From the NCBI RefSeq assembly GCF_030687715.1, contig NZ_CP117445.1, forward strand, positions 4,019,501 to 4,083,500: 64,000 nt of DNA, written 5' to 3'. Position 1 is the first letter of the stretch. The number at the start of each line of letters is the position of its first letter. Shown piece after piece: positions 27,425 to 36,556 of this stretch. This DNA comes from Pseudomonas sp. FP2196. Its GTDB lineage: Bacteria > Pseudomonadota > Gammaproteobacteria > Pseudomonadales > Pseudomonadaceae. The notes beneath the pieces are model-generated. The model did not search any database and was not told the origin of the DNA. It saw only the letters and a program-made list of their open reading frames with translations. Position numbers and translations under genes: made by a program.

Positions 27425-28993
27425 ATGAACGCGATTTCACCGCTCAAGCTGTTTGTCTGGCTATGCCTGACCTTCACCGCGACGCTTACCGCTAACGCTG
27501 CAGTTCGCAACGGCAGTGGCGAAGAGATAATGCTGCAAGGGTTTCACTGGAACTCAAGCCGTAATTCCGAGCCGTGGGATTCGGTGCTCTTGCAAAAGGC
27601 TGCAACCATCGGCTACGACGGGTTCACGCTGATCTGGTTGCCGCCGGTCTGGACCGATACCTCCAGTTGGAGCAGCGCGCAGAGCAGCGGCGGCGGTGAA
27701 GGTTATTTCTGGAGCAGCTTCGACAAAAACAGCCGGTACGGTAGCGATCAGCAGCTTAAACAGGCGGCAGCGGCGCTCAACGCTGCCGGCGTCAAAGTTG
27801 TATACGACGTGGTGCCCAATCACATGCGCGATGATAAGGCGGTCACGTCAATGTTCCCCCGCGGCAGCCATGAATGGCGCCACGATTGCCTGCAATGTGA
27901 TGAGGGCGATGCGTTCATGGATGGGGAGGCAGACCTGAACACAGCCAATCCCAGAGTGTTCGAGACCTTCAAGAACGAATTCATCAATCTGCGCGACAAC
28001 TATGGTGCACAGGGCCTGCGCTTTGATTTCGTCCGCGGTTACGCTCCGGAGACGGTAGACCGCTGGATGAACGCCCTTGGCAGCCGGCAGTTCTGTGTCG
28101 GGGAGAACTGGAAAGGCCCTGACGAATATCCTGAAGGTGACTGGCGGCGCTCTGCCAGTTGGCAGGACGTGCTCAAGGATTGGTCGGATCGCTCGCATTG
28201 CACCGTGTTCGACTTCGCGCTCAAGGAGCGCATGCAAAATGGCTCGCTCGCCGAATGGCGCCATGGTTTGAACGGCAACCCGGATCCCGCCTGGCGCGCG
28301 ATTGCGGTAACGTTCGTCGACAATCATGACACCGGCTATTCGCCCGGCGCCTACGGCGGACAACATCATTGGGCGCTGCCCGATGCGCAGGTCAATCTGG
28401 CGTACGCGTACATCCTCAGCAGTCCCGGTACGCCGACTGTGTATTGGCCGCACATGTACGATTGGCAGCGCGACCAACTCATCCGGCAGCTCATTAAGCT
28501 ACGTAAAAGTGCTGCCATCCGGGCCGACTCGCCGATCCGCTTCAACACCCAATATTCGGGGCTGGTGGCCACGACCTCAGGTGCAAGTGGAACCTTGGTG
28601 ATTGCGCTCAAATCCGATCTGCAACGGTTACCCGAGGGCATGGGCGCACCGACGCTGACGTGGGACAACGGCGATATCCGCATCTGGAGCAGACCGGCGC
28701 AATCGGCGGCAGTCGCGGTCAACGTCCACTGCGAAAACGCCAACCCGCAACCGGGTGAAGGGGTGTACGCCGCGGGCTCGTCTCTGGAGTTTGGCGCGTG
28801 GGATCCACAGCACGCGATTGCGCTGACCGCCACAGGCAATCGCTGGAGCGCGAGCATCGAAGTACCCGCGCAGCAGACACTCGAATGGAAGTGCATCGTG
28901 CGCGGGCAGAATGCTTCGCCGATCTACTGGCAACCGGGGGCGAATAATTCGTTCACCAGCGGCGTTGTAGCCGACACGGTCGGGCGGTTTTGA
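27425..28993 (+). CDS. Secreted alpha-amylase (maltotetraose-forming type, GH13 + CBM20)
   Basis: The 522-residue protein has a signal peptide (1 to ~25, TANA-AV) and a GH13 barrel with DVVPNH (region I), GLRFDFVRGY (nucleophile D201), FCVGENWKG (acid/base E227) and TFVDNHDTG (D302). A C-terminal starch-binding CBM20 domain (~425-522) includes NPQPGEGVYAAGSSLEFGAW and LEWKC. Overall similarity is to the Pseudomonas maltotetraohydrolases, which release maltotetraose from starch ends. It is monocistronic, with a palindrome and a ribosome-site hairpin upstream. Confidence 0.9.
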   Translation: MNAISPLKLFVWLCLTFTATLTANAAVRNGSGEEIMLQGFHWNSSRNSEPWDSVLLQKAATIGYDGFTLIWLPPVWTDTSSWSSAQSSGGGEGYFWSSFDKNSRYGSDQQLKQAAAALNAAGVKVVYDVVPNHMRDDKAVTSMFPRGSHEWRHDCLQCDEGDAFMDGEADLNTANPRVFETFKNEFINLRDNYGAQGLRFDFVRGYAPETVDRWMNALGSRQFCVGENWKGPDEYPEGDWRRSASWQDVLKDWSDRSHCTVFDFALKERMQNGSLAEWRHGLNGNPDPAWRAIAVTFVDNHDTGYSPGAYGGQHHWALPDAQVNLAYAYILSSPGTPTVYWPHMYDWQRDQLIRQLIKLRKSAAIRADSPIRFNTQYSGLVATTSGASGTLVIALKSDLQRLPEGMGAPTLTWDNGDIRIWSRPAQSAAVAVNVHCENANPQPGEGVYAAGSSLEFGAWDPQHAIALTATGNRWSASIEVPAQQTLEWKCIVRGQNASPIYWQPGANNSFTSGVVADTVGRF

Positions 28994-29003
28994 TCGCGAA
29001 TTG

Positions 29004-29990
29004 TCAGCGATTCCCTGTCCGCAGCGCTGCGCCAAACAGTTGCACGCCGGTCAGTTCGCCCGCTTGGGTCTGCAGCAGAATGGGCGCGGTTCCGCCGGGC
29101 ATCACCACCTGAACTTCACCCGCCGCGACCCAACCGACACGCCACGCCGCACACGCCACCGCACTGGCGCTGGTGCCGGAAGACGCCGTCGGCCCTTCAC
29201 CGCGCTCGAACACCCGCGCGACGATTCGCTGCTCCGACTCACGCACGGCCCATTGCAAGTTGACGCCTGCCGGGCACGGTTCTCCCGCGCCGGTCGGCTT
29301 GGCGTAGGCAATACGGGTCAAGCCCTGGGCCAGTGGCGATTCGCGCATCTGCTCGTTACTCGGTAACCCGGCAACGTCTGTCAGCAACGTCACGCAATGC
29401 GGATTACCGATGCGCACGAATTGGCTATGGTTCCATGCGGAGTCAAGTTGCCCCAAGGGTTGGACTTGGCTCACTTCACGACCATTGAATCGACTGCTTT
29501 GAACATTCTGCGCACCGACCGCTTGGGGCCCGAATGCGGGTTGGCCGAGGTCGAGCCAGAAACCCTTTACACCTTCGACTTCAGCAGACTTCACCGAAGT
29601 CTCCACCGGCTCGCCCTTGTCGTGATGAACACGTAGCAACGCCCCGTGCTCCGGCATCAGGCCCTGTTCGGTCAGGGCTTGCGAGAAAATCGTCAGGCCG
29701 TTGCCACTGCGCTCGGCCAAGGTACCGTCGGTGTTGACGATCAGCACGTCAAATGGCGCCGATGCCTGAAACGGGCCGATCAGCAAACCGTCGCTGCGGT
29801 GGGACTTGCTGTTCGCCGGACGCTGGCCTTCAGGCCAATCGCAGCAGAGCTTGATCGCCGCCTCACTCCACGACTGACGCGCCGAGGCACATTCGATGGC
29901 GTTTGCAGGCAAATCAATGCCCGCCTCCTGCAATGCTGCAGGTGAGATTACGCCGTAGATATTGCCTCGGGCATCATAGAACTGCGTCAT
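29004..29990 (-). CDS. Diaminopimelate epimerase-fold protein lacking catalytic cysteines
   Basis: The 328-residue protein follows the two-domain DapF layout: start MTQFYDARGNIYG, GNPHCVTLL near the middle, and ERSGNG and SSGTSASAVA loops. In true DapF the loops read CGNGAR and ACGTG with two catalytic Cys. Here both are Ser (S95, S271), so racemisation by thiols is unlikely. A changed isomerase or non-enzymatic role is inferred. AAGGAG upstream supports ATG 29990. It is convergent with the amylase gene and has no lysine-pathway neighbours. Confidence 0.8.
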   Translation of the reverse strand: MTQFYDARGNIYGVISPAALQEAGIDLPANAIECASARQSWSEAAIKLCCDWPEGQRPANSKSHRSDGLLIGPFQASAPFDVLIVNTDGTLAERSGNGLTIFSQALTEQGLMPEHGALLRVHHDKGEPVETSVKSAEVEGVKGFWLDLGQPAFGPQAVGAQNVQSSRFNGREVSQVQPLGQLDSAWNHSQFVRIGNPHCVTLLTDVAGLPSNEQMRESPLAQGLTRIAYAKPTGAGEPCPAGVNLQWAVRESEQRIVARVFERGEGPTASSGTSASAVACAAWRVGWVAAGEVQVVMPGGTAPILLQTQAGELTGVQLFGAALRTGNR

Positions 29991-30039
29991 CACTTTTTCT
30001 CCTTGCAGCCAAAGAAGTCCACTGTAAACCGCAATCCGC

Positions 30040-30128
30040 TGCAGGGGTGAGGCTGCTGGCGATAGCGGTGTGTCGGGGAAAAATATCGACAGATCCACCG
30101 CTATCGTGAGCAGGCTCGCTCCTACAGG
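30040..30128. repeat. Degenerate REP doublet, family C relative
   Basis: GGGTGAGGCTGCTGGCGATAGCGG at the left (30044 on) pairs imperfectly with CCGCTATCGTGAGCAGGC and CTCGCTCCTACAGG at the right. The left arm is truncated. Confidence 0.5.
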
Positions 30129-30226
30129 TTAGGATGTCGGCTGCACGTCCCCGGAACAGCTGCGATCGAACCTCGACGCTGAATCAATGTCCTTCGGGGA
30201 CGCGACGTTTTTTGCCAAGGATCGAT

Positions 30227-31378
30227 ATGACCAGCCTCAACCCCCAAGACACTTTCGTCCCCGGACGCCTGCAACAGATGTCCACGCGCATCGCTTTCTT
30301 CATCGCCGGGCTCGGCATTGCCGCGTGGGCGCCACTGGTGCCGTATGCCAAGGCGCGTGCCGGGCTTGATGAGGGCACACTGGGGCTGTTGCTCTTGTGT
30401 CTGGGGGTCGGTTCGATTCTGGCGATGCCGATGGCGGGGATTCTCGCCACGCGCTTCGGCTGCCGCAGAGTGGCGACTGGCGGCACCTTGCTGATCTGTG
30501 TGGCGTTGCCGCTGCTGGCGACGGTGTCGTCGATTCCGGCGTTGATCGCCACGCTGTTCATGTTTGGCGCCGGGCTTGGCACGGTGGATTCGACAGTGAA
30601 CCTGCAAGCGGTGATCGTCGAACGGGCCAGCGGCAAAAACATGATGTCGGGCTTTCACGGCTTGTTCAGCCTCGGCGGGATCGTCGGCGCCGCCGGCGTG
30701 AGTGCCCTGCTCGGCCTCGGCCTGTCGCCGCTGGGCGCGATGCTGGTGGTGGTGGCGGTGTTGATCGCCGCGTTGTTCAAGTGTGTACCGCACATGTTGC
30801 CCTACGGCAGCGAAAGCTCAGGCCCCGCCTTCGCCATTCCCCACGGCATCGTGCTGTTCATTGGCGGGATGTGCTTTATCGTCTTCCTCACCGAAGGCGC
30901 GGCGCTGGACTGGAGCGCGGTGTTCCTGGCGCAAGAGCGCGGGATCGACACCGCCTATGCCGGACTCGGTTATGCGGCATTTGCCCTGACCATGACCGCC
31001 GGACGTTTGATGGGTGACCGGATTGTTCGGATTGTCGGGGCGACGCGGATCATTCTGTTTGGCGGTCTGTTGGCATCCGCCGGACTGTTTCTGGCGACGT
31101 TTGCACCGAGCTGGGAGGCCGCACTGGTCGGTTATGCGCTGGTCGGTGCCGGCTGTTCGAACATCGTGCCGGTGCTGTATACGGCGGTGGGCAAGCAGAC
31201 GGTGATGCCGGAAAGCATCGCAGTGCCGGCGATTACTACGTTGGGTTATGCGGGGATTCTGGCGGGACCGGCGGTGATTGGTTTTGTTGCCCATGCCAGT
31301 AGTTTGAGTTTTGCTTTTGGGCTGATGGCAGTGCTGCTGGTGGCGGTGGCGATTGGTGGGAAGGTATTGAGAGTCTGA
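30227..31378 (+). CDS. MFS transporter (YbjJ-like)
   Basis: A 383-residue, 12-helix protein with GLGIAAWAPLVPYAKARAG near the N-terminus, GVGSILAMPMAGILATRFGC and a central ALDWSAVFLAQERG loop, typical of the YbjJ/FucP-like MFS subgroup. AAGGA upstream of ATG 30227 supports the start. Substrate is unknown; family members have been linked to sugars or efflux. It stands alone between repeat elements. Confidence 0.8.
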   Translation: MTSLNPQDTFVPGRLQQMSTRIAFFIAGLGIAAWAPLVPYAKARAGLDEGTLGLLLLCLGVGSILAMPMAGILATRFGCRRVATGGTLLICVALPLLATVSSIPALIATLFMFGAGLGTVDSTVNLQAVIVERASGKNMMSGFHGLFSLGGIVGAAGVSALLGLGLSPLGAMLVVVAVLIAALFKCVPHMLPYGSESSGPAFAIPHGIVLFIGGMCFIVFLTEGAALDWSAVFLAQERGIDTAYAGLGYAAFALTMTAGRLMGDRIVRIVGATRIILFGGLLASAGLFLATFAPSWEAALVGYALVGAGCSNIVPVLYTAVGKQTVMPESIAVPAITTLGYAGILAGPAVIGFVAHASSLSFAFGLMAVLLVAVAIGGKVLRV

Positions 31379-31454
31379 ACTTGGTGCATCTGCCAGATTG
31401 TTGTTTTGGGGTTGGGATTGGGGGCATATCCTTTGCCGCGGGTGTTGCCACTGG

Positions 31455-31788
31455 CGGTTTCGCTCTTACAGCGACTCACTTTTCAAAACGCCGGAATGCC
31501 GGCCCAGCGAAAAGTAAGCAAAAGGCTTTGCCCCTGGCGTACGGCACTTCGCTGAGGCTCAGTGTTCCCTCGCTACGGTGTCCATCCGGGGGTGGGAGCG
31601 CAGCGACCGTTTGGCGTAGCCAAACACATCGAGAGGAGGTGCAGCGCAGCAAACCGCAGGCGACTGCCCCCGGATCAATCCCGCAGCGAAGGAACCCGAG
31701 CCAAAGCGAGGGCCGAACGTCAGGGCACAGACCTTTGGTTACTTTGGGGCGTTTGCCAAAGTGACCCGCCGTAAGGGCGGAACCCTAA
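31455..31788. repeat. ~330-bp element with terminal inverted repeats (MITE-like)
   Basis: The left end (31461-31525: CGCTCTTACAGCGACTCACT, AAAAGTAAGCAAAAGG) is an imperfect inverted copy of the right end (31732-31786: CCTTTGGTTACTTTGG, CAAAGTGACCCGCCGTAAGG). The ~200 bp between is GC-rich and compact with further pairing. Short ORFs run through it on both strands but show no protein-like pattern. I recall such segments as a repeated Pseudomonas element often called as hypothetical genes; I take it as non-coding. A shrunken piece is at 11291-11317. The rest of 31379-31834 is otherwise empty. Confidence 0.6.
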
Positions 31789-31834
31789 TCAGCCATCACC
31801 CCAAAAACGGATATTCACCCAATCAACCCATCAA

Positions 31835-34258
31835 TCAGAACCCCACGCTGGCCTGCACAAAAAACGTCCGCGGCGCCCCCACATACATCCCCGAATTGTT
31901 ATCACTGGAACGCGTGAAGTACTGCTTGTCGAAGACGTTCTTCACCCCCGCCCCCAGCTTCAGATTCGACACCTGCGGCCCAAAGTCATACCCCCCGCGC
32001 ACGTTCCAGGTCACATAACCCGGAATATCGCCGTACTGCCCATCCGCCGTACCGTCAGTAATGTAATTGCCATTGAAACTGCCATCAGCATTCACCCCGG
32101 TACCCGGCGAGCGCTGCTTGGACTGAGCAAAACCATCAATATTGTAAGTCCAGCGATCAACGTCATACCGCAACCCCACCGTCGCCACCTGACGCGAATA
32201 AAACGGCAGATCACGCCCCTTGAACCCCGGAATCTCCCCTTCATACGTCGCACGGGTATAAGTAAAACCGGCATTCGCAGTCAGTCCATCAAGACGCGAA
32301 TCCAGCGCCGCCATGTCGTAATGCACCGACGCTTCAATCCCCTGGTGCTTGGTCGCACCAAGATTGGTCCAGCCCACATCGTTGCTGATGTATTGCAGTT
32401 CATCGTCGAAGTCGATGTAGAACAGCGTCACTTCCCCGCCCCACACGTCATCGTTGTAGCGCGTACCGATCTCGTAAGTCTTGGCCTTTTCCGGCTCCAG
32501 ACCGTTGGCGGTGTTGTCACCGGAACCACCCTGACCGAGCTGGAAATATTGCAGGCTGCCGAACGACGTCTCGTAGTTGGCGAACAGCTTCCACGCATCC
32601 GACAAGTGATACATCACGCTCAACGCCGGCAGCGGTTCGTTGCTTTCGATGCTGCGGTTTTTCTCCGGCACCGGTCTGCCGGCAGTGTCGAGCACGGCGC
32701 GGTCGTGCCAGTCGGTGCTGATGTGTTCGAAGCGAATACCCGGCGTAATCGTCCAATTGCCGACGTCGATTTTGTTGTCGACATACACAGAGTTGGCTTC
32801 AGTGCCGCCGGTGCGATCCTGAAACACATGGCCGTCGGAGGTCGGCGTAACCACCGGCTGATTGTTGACCAGCGCCAGACGGCTCGACTGCTCGTGCATC
32901 GCCTCTTTCAGATAGCGGTAACCGACGCTGACTTCCTGAGTCGTCGGGCCAACGTCAAACACGCGCGACACACGCGGCTCGATGCCCAAGGTGTAATAGG
33001 AGCGCGGATACGAGCTGAGGGTTTTCTGGTCGCGGGCGGCGATGGTGCTGCCACGGAAGCTGTCGGTGTAATAGGTCAGCACTTCGGCCTGGGTACGCTC
33101 ATCGATCTGGCGAATCCACTTGAACGACACGTCTTTGCGCCGACCGGTGAAGTTGTCGTAGTCGCGCACCGAATCGTAGGGTTTGTCGTCGTACTGCTTC
33201 TGCGTCAGGCCACCGGGCATGTCGGCGCTGGCGTCGTAGTAGTGGAAGTTGAGGCTGAAATCGTCCTGATCGGTCGGCGCCCAATGGGTCTTGAGCAGCA
33301 CGTCGTCGATGTCGTTGCCGTTGTTGCGCTCGCGGTAACCGTGGCCATTGACGCCCGAATACAGCAACGCCACGCCCATGCCGTTGTCGGCAGTGCCACC
33401 GAGGAACGCGGTGTCGATGTGCTTCCAGCCACCGTATTGGGTGGTTTCCAGCGTGGTGCCGATTTCACCGGTGGTTTTTTCCGGGATCGCGCGGGTGACG
33501 AAGTTGATCACCCCGCCGACGTTCTGCGGCCCATAACGCACGGAGCCGGCGCCGCGAACCACGTCGATGCTGTCAAGGTTGCCCGCAGAAATCGGCGCCA
33601 TCGACAATTGCGGCTGACCGTACGGCGCGAACGCTGCCGGCACGCCATCGATCAGTACAGTGGAGCGCGGCGACAGACGCGACGTCAGGCCGCGTACGCC
33701 GACGTTCAGCGCGATGTCGCTGCCGCCGGTACCGTTGGAATCCTGCACCTGCACACCCGGCACCCGTTTGAGCACGTCACTGACGTTCATCGCGCCCTGC
33801 TCGACCATCGCTTCGCGGCGGATCACCGTACGCGCACCGGGGTGGTTCTGCACCACGGCCGCATCGGCATCACCAAGCCAGTCGCCGACCACTTTGATGT
33901 CGGTCACGCCCAGTTCCAGCGGGCCGTTGACGGGGGCCGTCGCGGCGGGCGACAGGGTCACTGAACCTTCGTTGATCTGATAATCCAGACCGCTGCCCTG
34001 CAGCAATTGGCGCAGCGCCTGCTCCGGCGAGATGTCGCCATCCACTGCAGGGGCTTGTTTACCGGCAACCAGATCGGGACTGAAAAACACCTGCAGCGAA
34101 GTTTGCTGCCCCAGTTCGCTCAGGGCCTGGCCCAGTGGCTGTGCGCGGATATGAATGGCGTCGGCAGCGAATGCCAGTGGCATGGCAGCATTGACCGCCA
34201 GCGCGAGGGCCAGCGGCAACCAGGGTGATTTCTTGTTGTTGGCAGAGGTGGTTTTCAC
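31835..34258 (-). CDS. fecA: TonB-dependent ferric citrate receptor (FecA-like)
   Basis: The 807-residue protein has a signal peptide (to ~31), an N-terminal STN signalling domain (~35-105: PLGQALSELGQQTSLQVFFS), a plug (VSDVLKRVPGVQVQDSNGTG, LIDGVPAAFAPYGQPQLSM, NVGGVINFVTR) and a 22-strand barrel ending QASVGF. The STN domain and the fecI-fecR genes just upstream show a surface-signalling receptor. Similarity of plug and barrel is to FecA, Fe3+-dicitrate. It lies 98 bp after fecR. Confidence 0.88.
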   Translation of the reverse strand: MKTTSANNKKSPWLPLALALAVNAAMPLAFAADAIHIRAQPLGQALSELGQQTSLQVFFSPDLVAGKQAPAVDGDISPEQALRQLLQGSGLDYQINEGSVTLSPAATAPVNGPLELGVTDIKVVGDWLGDADAAVVQNHPGARTVIRREAMVEQGAMNVSDVLKRVPGVQVQDSNGTGGSDIALNVGVRGLTSRLSPRSTVLIDGVPAAFAPYGQPQLSMAPISAGNLDSIDVVRGAGSVRYGPQNVGGVINFVTRAIPEKTTGEIGTTLETTQYGGWKHIDTAFLGGTADNGMGVALLYSGVNGHGYRERNNGNDIDDVLLKTHWAPTDQDDFSLNFHYYDASADMPGGLTQKQYDDKPYDSVRDYDNFTGRRKDVSFKWIRQIDERTQAEVLTYYTDSFRGSTIAARDQKTLSSYPRSYYTLGIEPRVSRVFDVGPTTQEVSVGYRYLKEAMHEQSSRLALVNNQPVVTPTSDGHVFQDRTGGTEANSVYVDNKIDVGNWTITPGIRFEHISTDWHDRAVLDTAGRPVPEKNRSIESNEPLPALSVMYHLSDAWKLFANYETSFGSLQYFQLGQGGSGDNTANGLEPEKAKTYEIGTRYNDDVWGGEVTLFYIDFDDELQYISNDVGWTNLGATKHQGIEASVHYDMAALDSRLDGLTANAGFTYTRATYEGEIPGFKGRDLPFYSRQVATVGLRYDVDRWTYNIDGFAQSKQRSPGTGVNADGSFNGNYITDGTADGQYGDIPGYVTWNVRGGYDFGPQVSNLKLGAGVKNVFDKQYFTRSSDNNSGMYVGAPRTFFVQASVGF

Positions 34259-34356
34259 GTCGAACGTAGTCCTGTGGATCGCAAGAGTGTGCGGCTGTTA
34301 ATGCAAACCAGTTGCAGTTGAACAGGAAGACGATGAACTCGAAAAAAACCTGAATT

Positions 34357-35340
34357 TTATTTTGAGATTATTTCCTGACTGCCGTCCGCAAGGGTGCGCA
34401 CGGCCACCGGCAGAATGCCCGGCAAGGCTTTGAGCAAGGCATCGGTGTTGTCGGATTTGAACACGCTGGTCAGGCGCAGACTGGCCACGGTGGGGTTGGC
34501 GACCGTCAACGGCTTATCGCGATAACGCGACACTTCGGCGGCAACTTCGCTGAGGCTGGCGTTGTTGAACACCAGTTTGCCGCCGCGCCACGCCGTCAGC
34601 TCCGCCGGGTTGACCGCGTAGGCCGCCGCGACTTTGCCTTGCGCATCGACATGGGTGCCGAGGCCCGCGGTCAGGCTGGTGAACTCGTTGTCCGGCGCAG
34701 CACGGCCCTGCACCTTGACCGTGCCCTGCTCCACCGCGACCCGGGTTTGCGTTAAATCCCGGCGCACATCGAAGCGAGTGCCAGTGACGGTAACCTTGCC
34801 GCTGCCAGCCTCGACCACGAAGGGCCGGGAGGTGTCATGTTCGACGCTGAACATCGCCTCGCCTTCAGTCAGCTCGATCAGCCGTCGATCCTTCTCATAG
34901 CGCACCTGCAAGCGGCTGCGACTGTTCAGATCAATCACCGAGCCGTCCGGCAACGCCACATGTTTACGTTCACCCAACGCCGTGGCGAACTCGGCGCTGT
35001 AGCTCCCCGGGTGATTCAAGCCGCTGAACAGACCCAGTCCAAGCGCCACCGCCAGCACACTGGCCGCCACGGCATAACGCAGAAGCGGACGGCGTTCGCG
35101 GCGCGCAGGCGTAGTTTCAACAAGGGCTTTGAGGCGAGACGCCGGCAGCAGATCCGCCGCCGTCCACAAGCCCTGGAGCAACTGGAATTCATCCCGGTGC
35201 TGCGGATGTTCATTCAGCCAGGCGTCGAAGCGCTGCTGCTCGTCGACACTGGCGGCCGGCTCCTGCAAACGCACAAACCAGCCAGCCGCGTCATCACGTA
35301 CCGTCGTTTGCCCGCACGCGCAATCACGAGTATCCGTCAT
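34357..35340 (-). CDS. fecR: FecR-family anti-sigma regulator
   Basis: The 327-residue protein has a cytoplasmic N-terminus with DAAGWFVRLQEPAASVDEQ and FDAWLNEHPQHRDEF (DUF4880), one TM helix (~98-117: YAVAASVLAVALGLGLFSGL) and a periplasmic FecR domain (~130-230: ALGERKHVALPDGSVIDLN) plus a C-terminal STN-like part. Known members carry the signal from the receptor STN domain to the FecI sigma factor. AGGA precedes ATG 35340; the sigma gene stop is 40 bp upstream. Confidence 0.9.
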   Translation of the reverse strand: MTDTRDCACGQTTVRDDAAGWFVRLQEPAASVDEQQRFDAWLNEHPQHRDEFQLLQGLWTAADLLPASRLKALVETTPARRERRPLLRYAVAASVLAVALGLGLFSGLNHPGSYSAEFATALGERKHVALPDGSVIDLNSRSRLQVRYEKDRRLIELTEGEAMFSVEHDTSRPFVVEAGSGKVTVTGTRFDVRRDLTQTRVAVEQGTVKVQGRAAPDNEFTSLTAGLGTHVDAQGKVAAAYAVNPAELTAWRGGKLVFNNASLSEVAAEVSRYRDKPLTVANPTVASLRLTSVFKSDNTDALLKALPGILPVAVRTLADGSQEIISK

Positions 35341-35380
35341 GGAATGTCCTGTTTGGCTGGGGATGAAAAAGCACGGCCGC

Positions 35381-35872
35381 TCATGATTGCAATCCGTCGA
35401 GGCGATCACGCAAATGCCGCAGGGTGCGGATCATATACTTTTCGACCATGTTCTTGGACAGGCCCAGGCGTTCGGCGATTTCCGCCTGGGTCAGGCCTTC
35501 GATTTTCTGCCAGACGAAAATCTTCCTGCAGTTGACCGGCAGCTCGCTGAGCGCCCGTTCGATGGAGTCGGCCAACTGGATCGCATGCATGTAATGCTCC
35601 GGGTCGCCGGACGACGACACACTGTGATCGATCGCCTCTGACTCCATGGCGCCGCGCCGATCCTCACGCCGATACCCATCCACCGCGATATTGCGCGCGG
35701 TCTGATGCAGATACGCCCGGGGTTGCTGCACCGCCGCCGAATCGGACTCAAGCACCCGCACAAAGGTGTCGTGCGCCAGATCCTCGGCCTGCGCGCGATT
35801 GCGCAAGCGGCGAGTCCAGGTGCCGATCAACTCTTCGTAATGCTCGAAAAAGCCGGGTCTGCGGGAACGCAT
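35381..35872 (-). CDS. fecI: FecI-type ECF sigma factor
   Basis: The 163-residue protein has region 2 (EELIGTWTRRLRNRAQAEDL, AHDTFVRVLESD, RAYLHQTARNIAVDGYRRE) and region 4 (LPVNCRKIFVWQKIEGLTQ, AERLGLSKNMVEKYM). It should direct RNA polymerase to the fecA promoter after a ferric siderophore signal. ATG 35872 is preferred over an in-frame TTG at 35938 since the latter lies beyond the Fur-like palindrome at 35911-35925. Confidence 0.9.
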   Translation of the reverse strand: MRSRRPGFFEHYEELIGTWTRRLRNRAQAEDLAHDTFVRVLESDSAAVQQPRAYLHQTARNIAVDGYRREDRRGAMESEAIDHSVSSSGDPEHYMHAIQLADSIERALSELPVNCRKIFVWQKIEGLTQAEIAERLGLSKNMVEKYMIRTLRHLRDRLDGLQS

Positions 35873-35910
35873 GGGGGTATTGGCGACGTGCTGAGGGAAA
35901 GGGTGTGAAT

Positions 35911-35925
35911 AGTAATGGTTACCAT
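35911..35925. promoter_or_regulatory. Fur-box-like palindrome before fecI
   Basis: TAATGGTTACCATTA is a perfect palindrome with the AATG-N5-CATT spacing of the Fur consensus. It lies about 40 bp upstream of fecI, as expected for iron repression of a FecI-type sigma gene. Confidence 0.6.
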
Positions 35926-35976
35926 TAAGCCGAAGCAATGGATTCCTCGACCGACCGTCCGGGTCGCCTCTCCAGC

Positions 35977-36354
35977 TCAGCGTTTTATCGAAATCACTCC
36001 ACTCATGTATTCATGCAGATCGCGCAGATCCTTAACGCTCCAGGCGTGCGGCGGTATTTTTACCCCGTTCTCCTGCAACGTTTTCGGAATCAGGTTGCCG
36101 TTCGGGCGAAGGATGATCGACGACACAATGACGCCCGGATACTCATTCAGTCGTTTTTTGAACGCGGACGTTGTCAGGTCGGGTGTGGGTGGATTGCTTT
36201 TATGCGCCAGTAGCCCTGTGCCTTTTATATCGGCTCCATGGCACACGGCGCATCGCTGCACATAGAGATTTTTGCCATTGCTGTTATCCGCAAAGGACAC
36301 GGAAGGTTGAGCGATCAACCAAGCCCCGAGTACAGCGAAGAATGCTGTTTTCAT
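35977..36354 (-). CDS. Small periplasmic cytochrome c
   Basis: The 125-residue protein has a signal peptide (to ~22, SFADN) and one haem site CAVCH (about residues 35-39), followed by GADIKGTGLLAHKSNPPTPD. Met ligand candidates lie near the C-terminus (EYMSGV). GGGAGG upstream fixes ATG 36354. It follows fecI but on a separate transcript, and its electron partner is not visible. Confidence 0.85.
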   Translation of the reverse strand: MKTAFFAVLGAWLIAQPSVSFADNSNGKNLYVQRCAVCHGADIKGTGLLAHKSNPPTPDLTTSAFKKRLNEYPGVIVSSIILRPNGNLIPKTLQENGVKIPPHAWSVKDLRDLHEYMSGVISIKR

Positions 36355-36418
36355 TGTTTGCCTCCCTGGCATTCAAGAGGCGCAAGATAATGAGTTTTAA
36401 CGCCTGGCGCAAAACCAA

Positions 36419-36509
36419 TGCGGGAGCGAGCCAGCTCGCGAATGCGGTACATCAGTCACTCACTGCATTGACTGAATGGACGCCTTCGCGAACAGGCTCG
36501 CTCCCACAG
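36419..36509. repeat. REP doublet, family C
   Basis: TGCGGGAGCGAGCCAGCTCGCGAATGC and the inverted CGAACAGGCTCGCTCCCACAG lie between the cytochrome gene and the 3' end of tpsA. Confidence 0.8.
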
Positions 36510-36556
36510 TTTTTTGGTGGATGCCGGTTCAAGTGCATCCGCCACTGGCGGGTGGA

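Noticed and set aside
31488..31774. Short ORFs inside the 330-bp repeat as genes
   Set aside because: No protein-like composition, and the DNA is explained by inverted structure and repetition.
35873..35938. TTG start for FecI
   Set aside because: It would place translation across the Fur-like palindrome; ATG 35872 gives the usual FecI N-terminus.
36419..36556. CDI toxin/immunity remnant after tpsA
   Set aside because: Only a REP doublet and a weak hairpin lie there; no toxin or immunity-like ORF.
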